NCBI RefSeq assembly: GCF_001294535.1
Contig: NZ_LGIC01000086.1
Span: 124,001 to 188,000 of the forward strand
Direction of reading: 5' to 3'
Source: Cypionkella psychrotolerans
Lineage (GTDB): Bacteria; Pseudomonadota; Alphaproteobacteria; Rhodobacterales; Rhodobacteraceae
Length of the DNA stretch: 64,000 nt
This document shows, one piece after another, positions 38,704-48,298 of this stretch. A model generated the notes under the pieces. It had not been told where the DNA came from. It saw only the letters and a list, made by a program, of their open reading frames with translations, and made no database searches. Numbering within the stretch: the first letter of the stretch is position 1; every line of letters starts with the position of its first letter. The position numbers and the translations under genes are program-made.

Positions 38704-38832
38704 CTAAGCAAAATCAATACGTTAGCGAGGGCGCATTTACACTTTCTTCACGTCTGGCCACTACGCCGCACAATCACATTGCAACCTCGCATCCTCGGCT
38801 GCAATCCTTAGGCATGCAACCCGGAGGATATG

Positions 38833-41253
38833 ATGACCCAGATCGCGCGCATCACCAATCTTGTCGATGCCATGACGCTGGCCGAGCAGGTCAGCCTGCT
38901 GTCGGGCGCGGATTTCTGGAGCCTTCCCGCCATCGAGCGGCTGAACGTCCCAAAACTGCGCGTCACTGATGGGCCGAATGGCGCGCGGGGGGGCGGCAGC
39001 CTGATTGGCGGGGTGAAATCGGCGGCGTTTCCGGTTGGGATCGCGCTGGGGGCGACGTGGAACCCGGATTTGCTGCGTGAAATCGGCGGTGCTTTGGCCG
39101 AGGAGGTAAAGTCGAAAGGTGCGCATGTGCTGCTGGCGCCGACGGTGAACATTCAGCGCAGCCAGACCAATGGTCGGAATTTTGAGTGTTATTCGGAAGA
39201 CCCGATCCTGACGGCAGAGCTTGCGATCAGCTATATCACCGGGCTGCAAGCGCAGGGCGTGGCGGCAACGATCAAGCATTTTGTCGGCAATGAATCTGAG
39301 ATTGAGCGCACCTCGATCTCATCTGAAATTGACGAACGCAGCTTACGCGAGGTCTATCTGGTGCCGTTTGAGGCGGCGGTGAAGCGGGCGAACACTTGGG
39401 CGGTGATGAGCAGCTACAACCGCTTGGGCGGGATTTTCACCAGCGAACATGCATGGCTGCTCAACACCGTGCTGCGCGGCGATTGGGGCTTTGACGGGGT
39501 GGTGATGTCGGATTGGTTTGGCAGCCATTCTACAGTTGAAACGGTCAATGCGGGTTTGGATTTAGAGATGCCGGGGCCGACGCGCGACCGGGGGGCAAAG
39601 CTGATTGCAGCGGTTGAGGCGGGCGAGGTTTCGGCAGAGTTGGTGCGCGAACGTGCTTTGAATGTGCTGCGTTTGATGGCACGGACAGGGGCGCTAGAGG
39701 ATCATTCAGAATGGGCGGAGCGCGCCGATGATCGCCCCGAACACCGGGCTTTGATCCGGCGTGCTGGGGCGGAAGCGGCGGTTTTGTTGAAGAATGACGG
39801 AGTGTTGCCGCTTGTCGGCGGCAAACTGGCAGTGATTGGGCCGAATGCCAAGGTGGCGCAGATTATGGGCGGTGGCTCGGCGCAGTTGAACGCGCATTAC
39901 CGGGTCACGCCCTATGATGGCTTGGTCGCGGCAGGAGTCGCGGTGGAGTATGCCTATGGCTGCGACATTGGCAAATTCCAACCGGTCTTGCCGGGTCCAT
40001 TGAAAATGGAAATGTTTTTCAATCGTGAGCTTGCGGGCCAGCCTGCGGCGGTCGATGAACTGCCCGAGGCGACTGGATTCTGGTTTGGCCCGTTGAAGGG
40101 CGGCGTCGACGCGGCGCATTTCTCGGCGCGGATTTCGACGCGGTTTGAGGCGACGGCGACAGGGGTGTGGCGGTTGGGCCTGCGCGCGGCGGGGCTGGCG
40201 CGGGTGTTTGTCGATGGGGTTGATGTGGTTGAGGCTTGGCAAAGCTGGAGCCGTGGCACGACGTTTTTCGAGGAAGGCTGCGACGAGGTTTTGGCCGATC
40301 TGCCGATGCTGGCGGGGCAAAGCTATGACATCGTGATCGAATTTGCCTCGAAAGCCTCGGACACTCTGGCATTTTCGGCCTTGGCGGTGGGTCTGGGTCT
40401 GCCCTCTGGCGATGCCGAGATTGCCGAGGCGGTTGCGGTGGCGGCGCGCGCCGACGTGGCCGTGCTGTTCGTCGGGCGCGATGCGTCTTGGGATACCGAG
40501 GGCGCTGATTTGCCAGGGATAACCCTGCCGGGGCGGCAGGCGGAGTTGATCGCGGCGGTGGCGGCGGTGAACCCGAACATCGTGGTGGTGCTGCAGACCG
40601 GCGGGCCGGTCGAGATGCCTTGGCTGGGCGAAGTCGCTGCCGTTTTGCAGGCGTGGTATCCCGGGCAGGAAGCGGGCAATGCGATTGCCGATGTGCTGCT
40701 GGGCACGGAACCCGGCGGGCGGTTGCCGCAGACATTCCCCGCCCGTTGGTCGGATGGCGTGACGCAGACGCAGGACCCCGAGATCTACCCGGGGCTGGAT
40801 GGCCGCGTGCGCTATGAGGAGGGCGTGTTTATTGGCTATCGTCATGCCGACTTGATCGGGGTGCCGCCGCTGTTCCCGTTCGGGTTTGGGCTGTCCTACA
40901 CGCGGTTTGAACTGGCGGATTTGACGGTGGACGGGACAGAGGTTTCTGTGACCCTGCGCAATGTCGGGGATCGGTCGGGCAGCACCGTGGTGCAGCTTTA
41001 TGTGACTCCGGTCGCCAGTGCGGTGGCGCGGCCCGCGCGGGAGTTGAAGGCGTTTGCAAAGGTTGCACTGGCAGCTGGCGCAGAGCGGCGGCTGGTGCTG
41101 GGATTGACGGCGCGCGACTTTGCGTGGTTCTGCGTCGAGCGGCGGGCTTGGGTGGTCGAGGCCGGGCGCTATGGCGTCGAGGTTGGACAATCGGCGCTGG
41201 ATTTGCCGTTGAAGGGGGTTGTGACGGTTGCGGCGGCGGTGCTGGCGGTGTGA
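38833..41253 (+). CDS. GH3 beta-glucosidase with PA14 insert
   Basis: An 806-residue glycoside hydrolase family 3 enzyme. The N-terminal TIM barrel holds LRVTDGPNGARG, the KHFVGNESEIERT block and the nucleophile Asp in GVVMSDWFGSHS (about residue 227). A PA14-like beta domain lies in the middle (about 385-525), then the alpha/beta sandwich and a fibronectin III-like tail (FPFGFGLSYTRFEL). No signal peptide is visible, so it likely acts in the cytoplasm on imported glycosides. GGAGG is best spaced to the second of two tandem ATGs (38833; alternative 38830). Confidence 0.92.
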   Translation: MTQIARITNLVDAMTLAEQVSLLSGADFWSLPAIERLNVPKLRVTDGPNGARGGGSLIGGVKSAAFPVGIALGATWNPDLLREIGGALAEEVKSKGAHVLLAPTVNIQRSQTNGRNFECYSEDPILTAELAISYITGLQAQGVAATIKHFVGNESEIERTSISSEIDERSLREVYLVPFEAAVKRANTWAVMSSYNRLGGIFTSEHAWLLNTVLRGDWGFDGVVMSDWFGSHSTVETVNAGLDLEMPGPTRDRGAKLIAAVEAGEVSAELVRERALNVLRLMARTGALEDHSEWAERADDRPEHRALIRRAGAEAAVLLKNDGVLPLVGGKLAVIGPNAKVAQIMGGGSAQLNAHYRVTPYDGLVAAGVAVEYAYGCDIGKFQPVLPGPLKMEMFFNRELAGQPAAVDELPEATGFWFGPLKGGVDAAHFSARISTRFEATATGVWRLGLRAAGLARVFVDGVDVVEAWQSWSRGTTFFEEGCDEVLADLPMLAGQSYDIVIEFASKASDTLAFSALAVGLGLPSGDAEIAEAVAVAARADVAVLFVGRDASWDTEGADLPGITLPGRQAELIAAVAAVNPNIVVVLQTGGPVEMPWLGEVAAVLQAWYPGQEAGNAIADVLLGTEPGGRLPQTFPARWSDGVTQTQDPEIYPGLDGRVRYEEGVFIGYRHADLIGVPPLFPFGFGLSYTRFELADLTVDGTEVSVTLRNVGDRSGSTVVQLYVTPVASAVARPARELKAFAKVALAAGAERRLVLGLTARDFAWFCVERRAWVVEAGRYGVEVGQSALDLPLKGVVTVAAAVLAV

Positions 41254-41254
41254 T

Positions 41255-41303
41255 TTGCTGCGCAGCAAAGCGGTGACAATGCTGCGGTTTTGCTGCGCAG
41301 CAA
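41255..41303. repeat. Tandem pair of 14-bp palindromes
   Basis: ttgctgcgcagcaa occurs at 41255-41268 and again at 41290-41303, a 35-base period. It lies just after the beta-glucosidase stop, between convergent genes, where each copy could form a small hairpin. Confidence 0.6.
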
Positions 41304-41326
41304 TCTTTCACAATCAGATGGTTAGC

Positions 41327-41701
41327 TTACATCGTGGTTTCAAGGCAGTGACGGCGAAACGCCCGCTTCAACATGTCCAGCTCAGCGCGCAGCAGGTCTA
41401 ACTCGGCGCGCACATCGTCTTCCATCGCCACCCCGGTGATGATGGTGAAATGCGCGAGGGTTTGCCCGGTGCCGCGATTGCGGATCAGGAAGGTTTGCAC
41501 GCCTTCGCTGAGCAGTTCCGCCGGGATCGGCACCTGCACGGCGAATTCGCCGGGACGGTCGGGGATTGCGGCAACGGTGACACCCGCGATGGGTTGCTCA
41601 AGGTGCAACACGTCCAAAGCCGGGGTGCCAGAAGTGCCGGTCAGCACGCCTTCCCAGATGCCAGCGCGGATGCGGGTTTTGGTGAGTGTGGTGTCGGGCA
41701 T
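41327..41701 (-). CDS. Uncharacterised protein with C-terminal coiled coil
   Basis: A 124-residue protein. Residues 1-85 look like a small beta-rich domain (TRIRAGIWEGVLTG, FAVQVPIPAELLSEGVQTFLI), and the C-terminus (EDDVRAELDLLRAELDMLKRAF) is a coiled coil. I recognise no family. The ATG at 41701 has TGAGG upstream; it starts 8 bases after the stop of the preceding gene and is surely coupled to it. Confidence 0.65.
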   Translation of the reverse strand: MPDTTLTKTRIRAGIWEGVLTGTSGTPALDVLHLEQPIAGVTVAAIPDRPGEFAVQVPIPAELLSEGVQTFLIRNRGTGQTLAHFTIITGVAMEDDVRAELDLLRAELDMLKRAFRRHCLETTM

Positions 41702-41708
41702 CAAAACC

Positions 41709-42482
41709 TCAGAGTTCGGCGCGCGGGCGGCGCGAGAAGGTCACATCGCGCAGGATGATCTGGTTCATTTCCGGACCTTCAAAGATCAGATCGACCCAGA
41801 GTTTTTCCACCCGCTTTTCGTTGATCTTGGAATACGCGAGGTCAAATTCGACCATCACCTCCTCCTCATTCAGCGGCAATTCGCGGACGATCTGTTCGAT
41901 GTTGGGACCATGTTTGATGTTCAGCCGGGCGAAGATTTCCAGCGGCTTTTCCATCTCAACGATCACATCCATGCGGATGACGTGGTTTTGCTTCAGGCCG
42001 CGCGCGGCGTCTTCCGGCAGATCAACCACCAGCGACAGGAAAGAGCCATCAAAGCGGAACACATCCATGCGAAAGCCAAACGGCGCAATGTCGGCCTCAC
42101 GCGTGTTGCGGATCTGGCGCACGGTCAGTTCCGAGCGACGGCAATCGTGGAAAATCGTAGCACCATCGTAGATCGGGGCTTTGCCGGGCACGCTCGCAAA
42201 CCCCGGCACCGGGATCGAGCCTTTCCACAACTGCGGCCGCCATGCCCAATCGGTGCCCAGCGGCTTGCGGATGATGTTAGAGCCGATCACCGGCAAAGCA
42301 AGGCGATGATCAGCCTCGTGGATCACCCGATCCAGATTGCGGCGCAAAGCGCGGGCGCGGCTGCGCAACGACCGCAAGCCGTCAAGATCGGTGGCGGGCG
42401 CACCATCCGCGGCATCGCCCCAGCGGCGCAACGCCCGCTTGTGCAACAGCCGATCGACAAACCCTGACATCCGCCCCGCCAT
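41709..42482 (-). CDS. Uncharacterised rhodobacterial protein (DUF6478-like)
   Basis: A 257-residue protein with a basic N-terminus (MAGRMSGFVDRLLHKRALRRWGD) and a long predicted beta-rich body (GATIFHDCRRSELTVRQIRNTREADIAPF, VMVEFDLAYSKINEKRVEKLWVDLIFE). It looks like a family restricted to Rhodobacterales that I associate, without certainty, with DUF6478. No signal peptide or membrane segment. GGAAGG supports the ATG at 42482. Function unknown. Confidence 0.65.
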   Translation of the reverse strand: MAGRMSGFVDRLLHKRALRRWGDAADGAPATDLDGLRSLRSRARALRRNLDRVIHEADHRLALPVIGSNIIRKPLGTDWAWRPQLWKGSIPVPGFASVPGKAPIYDGATIFHDCRRSELTVRQIRNTREADIAPFGFRMDVFRFDGSFLSLVVDLPEDAARGLKQNHVIRMDVIVEMEKPLEIFARLNIKHGPNIEQIVRELPLNEEEVMVEFDLAYSKINEKRVEKLWVDLIFEGPEMNQIILRDVTFSRRPRAEL

Positions 42483-42622
42483 GAAACCTTCCCGCATTTT
42501 CCCTTGAGGGTGCATTGTTGAATATATGGAAACTATGCTGTTATCGCTGCAAAAATCTTAATACTCCACCCTAAAGCACGGTGCGCTGCCAAGAACTGTC
42601 ACGATCTGCGGCGGTCGCAGCT

Positions 42623-43204
42623 TTACACGGGCGCTTTGTTGGCGGCGCGCAGAGCGTCTAGGGCTTTTTCCAGGATTTTGCGGCCCTCAGCCGGGTCCAG
42701 CCGCACTTCATCGGTGCCCGTCGCTGACAGCGTGACAAGACGCGCCTTCACCCCGATCACCGCGCGCCAATATTCGCCGACATTGCGATCTTGCAGATGC
42801 AACAGAAACGCATCGCCCGAGCCCAAAGCCGCAATAACTTTGACATCCCCCGCGCGGCCCGACCGCGACAAGGTGGCGCGGCCCTGTTTTGAGGCGAAGA
42901 ACGAAGCCAGCGCCGGACCACCCGCCGTCATCACCCCCGCTGAGCCGCCCTGCCCAATGGAGACGGTGATCAGCGCCGGGATAGCCTTCATCGCATCCGA
43001 GCAGCGCCCCATCAGAATAACGGCGGTATCGCGGCTTTCCCGGCTGGCTTTACCATCGATGCAATAGCCGGGCGGCACACCGATTTGCAGCGCGCCTCCC
43101 AGCACCGGGGCGGCGCGCGATGAGGTAAAGCCAGAGCCGACCTGACAGCTCGCCAGCGTCAAGGCGATGGCCAGCAGAGCGGAAAGACGGGTCAGGGTCT
43201 GCAT
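42623..43204 (-). CDS. Putative lipoprotein
   Basis: A 193-residue protein beginning MQTLTRLSALLAIALTLASCQ, a lipoprotein signal with Cys about residue 20. The mature part is a compact alpha/beta-looking domain with a single pair of cysteines (YCIDG and GRCSD). No family recognised. The ATG at 43204 is the first codon that places the signal peptide at the N-terminus; the open frame continues upstream without meaning. It is divergent from the LacI gene. Confidence 0.7.
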   Translation of the reverse strand: MQTLTRLSALLAIALTLASCQVGSGFTSSRAAPVLGGALQIGVPPGYCIDGKASRESRDTAVILMGRCSDAMKAIPALITVSIGQGGSAGVMTAGGPALASFFASKQGRATLSRSGRAGDVKVIAALGSGDAFLLHLQDRNVGEYWRAVIGVKARLVTLSATGTDEVRLDPAEGRKILEKALDALRAANKAPV

Positions 43205-43351
43205 CGGGTCAGGCTCCGGTCTGGTAGCAGGGGGATTCTGGCAGGAATGAGAGGGCGTTGCGCAAAGCGATAGAGCCGCGATAGCTTTGACACAAGCCGG
43301 ATATGTGGCTAGCACAGATCGACATATTCGACAGCGGGGCACCCACGGCCT

Positions 43352-44347
43352 ATGACCAGTATTCGCGACATCGCCAAACTGGCCGGGGCCTCGGTGACCA
43401 CGGTGTCGCGGGTGATCAACAACAGCGGCTATGTCAGTGCAGCAACGCGGGCGCGGGTCGAGCAGGCGATTGCGGCTTTGGCCTTCACCCCCAACGCCAA
43501 CGCCCGGCGGATGCGCAGCGGCAACAGCCTGATGGTGGGGGTGGTTTTGCCCGCGCTGGATGTGCCGTTCTTTGGCATCCTGGCGCATGTGATCGAGCAG
43601 GAATTGTTCCGGCGCGGGCTGCAAGCGCTAATCTGCTGCACCAATGAAAGCCCGGATCAAGAAGCGCGCTACATCTCGATGCTGCTGTCGCAGCAGGTCG
43701 ATGGCGTGCTGGCCGCCAGTGTGCTGGAAGACAGCACGCAGTATCAGCGCTTGGTCGATGCCGGGATTCCGATTGTGGCAATTGACCGGGCTTTGCCGGG
43801 GCTGGCTGCGGTCAGTGTGGCCGCAGATCATCTCACCGGGGGCCGGATGATGGCCGAGCATTTGCTCGGTCTGGGGCATCGCCGCTTTGCGGTGATCGGC
43901 GCGCCGCAGCACAGCCCGCCGGTGCAAGCGCGGGTGCAGGGCGCGACAGAGCGGCTGGCCGAGGCTGGCTTGGCGGCGCAGGTGGTGTTGGGGTCCGCGC
44001 ATGATTTCGATGCCTGCCGGGAATTGGCGCTGGGAATCTTGGGCAGCAGCGTGGATCATCGGCCGACAGCAGTGATTGGCACCACCGATATTGCGGCGAT
44101 TGGCGCGATTCATGCGGCGATTGGCTTGGGGCTGGTGGTGCCGGATGATGTCTCGGTAATCGGGTTCGATGACCTGCCAGAAGCGCGCTATGTCCTGCCG
44201 GCTTTGACCACGGTGGCGCAACCGTTTCGGCAGATTGGCGTGCAGGCGGTGGCGCAGTTGGCGGCGCGGATCGCGGGGGATGTGGTCGAGCTGGCGGCTT
44301 TGCCGCTGCGGTTGGTGGTGCGCGACACGACGGCACCGCCGCGGTAG
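43352..44347 (+). CDS. LacI-family transcriptional regulator
   Basis: A 331-residue repressor with HTH SIRDIAKLAGASVTTVSRVIN and hinge FTPNANARRMRSG, followed by the ribose-binding-protein-like effector domain (VAIDRALPGLAAVSVAADHLTGGRMMAEHLL, VIGFDDLPEA). The effector is presumably a sugar. Neighbours are a lipoprotein gene and the urease cluster, neither an obvious target, so it may act in trans, perhaps at the fadH/beta-glucosidase palindromes. Confidence 0.92.
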   Translation: MTSIRDIAKLAGASVTTVSRVINNSGYVSAATRARVEQAIAALAFTPNANARRMRSGNSLMVGVVLPALDVPFFGILAHVIEQELFRRGLQALICCTNESPDQEARYISMLLSQQVDGVLAASVLEDSTQYQRLVDAGIPIVAIDRALPGLAAVSVAADHLTGGRMMAEHLLGLGHRRFAVIGAPQHSPPVQARVQGATERLAEAGLAAQVVLGSAHDFDACRELALGILGSSVDHRPTAVIGTTDIAAIGAIHAAIGLGLVVPDDVSVIGFDDLPEARYVLPALTTVAQPFRQIGVQAVAQLAARIAGDVVELAALPLRLVVRDTTAPPR

Positions 44348-44428
44348 GGCGGCCTTGCATGGGGCAGAAGGCCTTGGCAAACCGCCCAGTATTTGCGCTT
44401 CATGGTTATATTTTAGGCAATCCGGGAT

Positions 44429-44457
44429 GTAGATGCGCGGCGTTGCCGCACATCTAC
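44429..44457. promoter_or_regulatory. Inverted repeat upstream of ureD
   Basis: 13-bp arms around a GTT centre with one mismatch, 82 bases after the lacI stop and 59 bases before the ureD ATG. It may terminate the lacI transcript or be a regulator site for urease. Confidence 0.45.
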
Positions 44458-44515
44458 GGCCAGCACATTTTCGCGGCCCTGACGCAGTGCTGTAGTCGGG
44501 ATCGAGGAGACTCCG

Positions 44516-45331
44516 ATGCTCGCGACCCCGGCCACCCCAATGCAGCGCAGCCATGGCTCGGCTTTCGCCAGCTTTCGCTGTCTGGATGGCCGCGCGCGGC
44601 TGCTGGATCTGGCGCAAAGCGGCTCGGCCAAGGCGATGCTGCCGCGGGTGTCGGGCGTGCCGGAAGTGGTGTTTCTGAACACTTCGGGCGGGCTGACCGA
44701 TGGCGATGTGTTGTCGTATCGGCTGGATTTGGCGGCGGGCTGTCGGGTGACAGGCACGACGCAGACCGCCGAGCGGGTCTATGCCAGCCGGGGCGCTGCG
44801 GCGCGGGCAGTGGTGAGTGCGACGGTGGGCGCGGGCGGGCATCTCGACTGGCTGCCGCAAGAGACGATCTTGTTTGAGGCCAGTCACTTGGCGCGGGATA
44901 CGCAGGTCGATCTGGCGGCGGACGCCAGTTGTTTGCTGAGCGAAACCGTGATCCTCGGGCGTCATGCGATGGGGGAAACCTTGGCAGATGCGCGGCTGAC
45001 CGATGCGCGGATGGTGCGGCGGATGGGCCGTCCGGTTTGGGCCGAGACGGTGCGGATTGAACCTGCGGTTTTGGCTGACGCCAGTGCGGCCCTATTGGGC
45101 CAAGCGCGCGGTTTTGCGGTGATCGCGCTGATCGCGCAGGGGGCCGAGGATGCGTTGCCGCGTCTGCGCGCCGCCTTGACCCATCCGGGCTGTGAGGCTG
45201 CGGCTTCGGCTTGGGATGGCAAATGTATCGCCCGAATTGTGGCCCGCGATGGCTGGCCTCTGAGACAACAAATAGCCCAAGCGCTGGCGGCTTTGCGGAT
45301 GGGTCCGCTGCCGCGTGTTTGGCAGATCTAG
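44516..45331 (+). CDS. ureD: Urease accessory protein UreD
   Basis: Part of the UreDFG chaperone complex that inserts nickel into apo-urease. The 271-residue sequence has the family blocks FLNTSGGLTDGDVL, TTQTAERVYAS and WLPQETILFEASHL. First gene of the nine-gene plus-strand cluster; ureA starts 9 bases after its stop. Confidence 0.95.
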   Translation: MLATPATPMQRSHGSAFASFRCLDGRARLLDLAQSGSAKAMLPRVSGVPEVVFLNTSGGLTDGDVLSYRLDLAAGCRVTGTTQTAERVYASRGAAARAVVSATVGAGGHLDWLPQETILFEASHLARDTQVDLAADASCLLSETVILGRHAMGETLADARLTDARMVRRMGRPVWAETVRIEPAVLADASAALLGQARGFAVIALIAQGAEDALPRLRAALTHPGCEAAASAWDGKCIARIVARDGWPLRQQIAQALAALRMGPLPRVWQI

Positions 45332-45340
45332 GAGTATGCG

Positions 45341-45643
45341 ATGAACCTGACCCCGCGAGAGCGTGAGAAACTGCTGATCTCGGTCGCCGCTATGGTGGCT
45401 AGGGGCCGTCTGGCGCGCGGTGTGAAGCTGAACCACCCCGAAGCGGTGGCGCTGATCACCGATTTCGTCGTCGAAGGCGCGCGGGATGGCCGCACGGTGG
45501 CCGATCTGATGCAGGCCGGGGCGCATGTGATCACCGCCGATCAGTGCATGGATGGTATCCCGACGATGATCCATTCCGTGCAGGTCGAGGCGACCTTTCC
45601 CGATGGCACCAAGCTGGTGACCGTCCACCACCCCATTCGATAA
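45341..45643 (+). CDS. ureA: Urease gamma subunit
   Basis: A 100-residue structural subunit with [27 protein letters not shown] and [24 protein letters not shown], both invariant. Separate from ureB, as in Klebsiella-type three-subunit ureases. Confidence 0.97.
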   Translation: MNLTPREREKLLISVAAMVARGRLARGVKLNHPEAVALITDFVVEGARDGRTVADLMQAGAHVITADQCMDGIPTMIHSVQVEATFPDGTKLVTVHHPIR

Positions 45644-45652
45644 GAGGCTGAT

Positions 45653-46210
45653 ATGAAACGCATTCTGACTGCGCTGCCGCTGTTGCTTGCCCCCTCTGTC
45701 GCCCTCGCGCATCCGGGGCATGGCTTTGGGCTTCACGCCGGATTCCTGCACCCGTTCACCGGAACCGATCACCTGCTGGTGATGGCGGGCGTTGGCCTTT
45801 GGGCAGCGATCTTGGGCGGGCGGGCGCGTTGGGCGCTGCCTGCGGGGTTTCTTGGCGCGATGGCTTTGGGCGGTGCCTTTGCAATGAACCTTGGTCTAGG
45901 TGCCGCGGCACAAGCGGTGGAACCTGCGATCATCGCCTCGGTGATCCTGCTGGGCGCTGTGGTGGCGTTGACCCTGCGCGCTTCGTTGGCAATCGCCCTG
46001 CCGTTGGTCGCCCTGTTCGGCCTCGCCCATGGGGCTGCGCATGGGGCGGAAATGGTCGGCAATGGGCTGGCCTTCGGTGCAGCGATGTTGACCGCAACGG
46101 CGATGTTGCATGGCGCGGGTTTGGCCTTGGGTCTGGCGCTGAACGGGCGGATTGCCCGCGCCTTGGGTGGCGCAACTGCACTGGCGGGCCTCGCGCTCGC
46201 CTTCGCATAA
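45653..46210 (+). CDS. ureJ: HupE/UreJ-family membrane protein
   Basis: A 185-residue protein with a cleavable-type N-terminus followed by [25 protein letters not shown], the histidine-rich HupE signature, and about six membrane segments ([14 protein letters not shown] is the second conserved patch). HupE/UreJ proteins are thought to carry nickel, which fits its place between ureA and ureB. Confidence 0.93.
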   Translation: MKRILTALPLLLAPSVALAHPGHGFGLHAGFLHPFTGTDHLLVMAGVGLWAAILGGRARWALPAGFLGAMALGGAFAMNLGLGAAAQAVEPAIIASVILLGAVVALTLRASLAIALPLVALFGLAHGAAHGAEMVGNGLAFGAAMLTATAMLHGAGLALGLALNGRIARALGGATALAGLALAFA

Positions 46211-46220
46211 GGGAGCCGCG

Positions 46221-46526
46221 ATGATCCCCGGAGAAGTCTTCCCCGCCGCAGGCACGATTGAACTCAACGCAGGCCAGCCCAGCATCACCCTGATGGTCGC
46301 CAACACCGGGGATCGTCCGGTGCAGGTAGGCTCCCACTACCACTTCGCCGAAACCAACCCCGGCCTGAGTTTCGACCGCACCGCCGCACGCGGCATGCGC
46401 CTCGACATCGCCGCAGGCACCGCCGTTCGGTTTGAGCCGGGGCAAAGCCGCGAAGTCCGCCTCACCCCCTATGGCGGCCTGCGCCGGGTGTTCGGCTTCA
46501 ACGCTGCCGTGATGGGAGACCTATAA
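46221..46526 (+). CDS. ureB: Urease beta subunit
   Basis: A 101-residue structural subunit with [16 protein letters not shown], the [14 protein letters not shown] block and [16 protein letters not shown]. The start at 46221 follows AGGGAG. Its final base is the first base of ureC. Confidence 0.97.
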   Translation: MIPGEVFPAAGTIELNAGQPSITLMVANTGDRPVQVGSHYHFAETNPGLSFDRTAARGMRLDIAAGTAVRFEPGQSREVRLTPYGGLRRVFGFNAAVMGDL

Positions 46527-48232
46527 TGGCCACACGCATCGCCCACGCCGATTATGCTGCCATGTATGGGCCGACCACCGGGGATCGCATCCGGCTGGGT
46601 GATACTGATCTGATCATCGAGGTAGAGCGTGATCTGACCACCTATGGTGAGGAGGTCAAATTCGGCGGCGGTAAGGTGATCCGCGATGGCATGGGGCAAA
46701 GCCAGATCCCACGCGCAGGCGGGGCGGTCGATACCGTGATCACCAATGCGCTGATCCTTGATCACTCCGGCATCTACAAAGCCGACGTCGGCCTGCGCGA
46801 TGGCCTGATCCACAAGATCGGCAAGGCAGGCAACCCGGATACCCAATCGGGCGTCGATATCATCATCGGCCCGTCGACCGAGATCATCGCCGGAGAGGGC
46901 CGTATCCTGACACCCGGCGGCATGGATGCGCATATCCATTTCATCTGCCCGCAGCAGGCCGAGGATGCGCTACATTCCGGCGTCACCACCCTGTTCGGTG
47001 GCGGCACTGGCCCTGCGCATGGCACTTCGGCCACCACCTGCACCCCCGGCCCGTGGCATATCGGGCGGATGCTGATGGCGCTGGACTATATCCCGATGAA
47101 CTTCGGGATTTCCGGCAAGGGCAATGCCTCGCAACCCGCTGGCCTGATCGAAATGGTCAAGGCAGGGGCAAGCGCCCTGAAGCTGCACGAAGACTGGGGC
47201 ACCACCCCTGCCGCCATCGACTGCTGCCTTTCGGTCGCAGACGATATGGACGTGCAGGTGATGATCCACACCGACACGCTGAACGAATCCGGCTTTGTCG
47301 AGAACACCTTGGCGGCGATCAAGGGCCGCACCATTCACGCCTTTCACACCGAAGGCGCGGGCGGCGGCCATGCCCCGGATATCCTGCGGGTGGTTGGTCA
47401 CGCCAACATCATCCCGTCCTCGACCAACCCGACGATGCCCTACACCCGCAACACGGTGGAGGAACATCTGGATATGCTGATGGTCTGCCATCATCTGGAT
47501 AAATCCATCCCCGAAGATGTCGCCTTCGCCGAATCCCGCATCCGGCGCGAGACGATTGCAGCCGAAGACATCCTGCACGACATGGGCGCGCTGTCGATCC
47601 TGTCGTCGGACAGCCAAGCCATGGGCCGGATTGGTGAGGTGATCATCCGTACTTGGCAAACTGCACACAAGATGAAGCTGCAGCGCGGTCGGCTCTCGGA
47701 CGAAACCGGGCAGAACGATAACATTCGCGCCCGCCGCTATGTCGCGAAATACACCATCAACCCGGCTATTGCGCACGGGATTTCCGCCCATATCGGCAGC
47801 ATTTCCGAGGGCAAACGCGCCGATCTGGTGCTGTGGAACCCGGCGTTTTTCGGCGCAAAACCCGAGATGGTGCTGATGGGCGGCATGATCGCCGTGGCGC
47901 AGATGGGCGACCCCAACGGCTCGATCCCGGTGCAGCCGATGTATTCCCGCCCGATGTTCGGCGCTTTGGGCCGTGCGATGCAGGCCAGCACCGCGACATT
48001 CGTCAGCCAAGCCGCCTTGGCCGATGACGTCGGCGGCAAATTGGGCCTCGGCAAGACCATTCTGGCGGTGAAAAACACCCGCACCATCGGCAAGGCAGAT
48101 ATGATCCTGAACCACGCCCGCCCCGAGATCACCGTCAACCCGGAAACCTACGAAGTCCGCGCCGATGGCGAGTTGCTGACCTGCGAGCCCGCCAGCGAAC
48201 TGCCGCTGGCGCAGCGCTATTTCCTGTTTTAA
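46526..48232 (+). CDS. ureC: Urease alpha (catalytic) subunit
   Basis: Hydrolyses urea to ammonia and carbamate at a di-nickel site. Full length at 568 residues. Seen are the metal motif [14 protein letters not shown], the carbamylated Lys about 219 in [14 protein letters not shown], the [17 protein letters not shown] histidines and the active-site flap MVCHHLD with its Cys. All key residues are intact, so the enzyme should be functional once nickel is loaded. Confidence 0.98.
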   Translation: MATRIAHADYAAMYGPTTGDRIRLGDTDLIIEVERDLTTYGEEVKFGGGKVIRDGMGQSQIPRAGGAVDTVITNALILDHSGIYKADVGLRDGLIHKIGKAGNPDTQSGVDIIIGPSTEIIAGEGRILTPGGMDAHIHFICPQQAEDALHSGVTTLFGGGTGPAHGTSATTCTPGPWHIGRMLMALDYIPMNFGISGKGNASQPAGLIEMVKAGASALKLHEDWGTTPAAIDCCLSVADDMDVQVMIHTDTLNESGFVENTLAAIKGRTIHAFHTEGAGGGHAPDILRVVGHANIIPSSTNPTMPYTRNTVEEHLDMLMVCHHLDKSIPEDVAFAESRIRRETIAAEDILHDMGALSILSSDSQAMGRIGEVIIRTWQTAHKMKLQRGRLSDETGQNDNIRARRYVAKYTINPAIAHGISAHIGSISEGKRADLVLWNPAFFGAKPEMVLMGGMIAVAQMGDPNGSIPVQPMYSRPMFGALGRAMQASTATFVSQAALADDVGGKLGLGKTILAVKNTRTIGKADMILNHARPEITVNPETYEVRADGELLTCEPASELPLAQRYFLF

Positions 48233-48298
48233 CGGTTTTGGGATGAGGCATCTTCGCCCAACGCAGTATAACAGCCTCAGATCAATAGTGAGGTTGGC

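Noticed and set aside
43260-43290. caaagcgatag ... cgatagctttg symmetry upstream of the LacI gene at 43352
   Set aside because: Imperfect arms; could be an autoregulatory site, but not distinguishable from chance without relatives.
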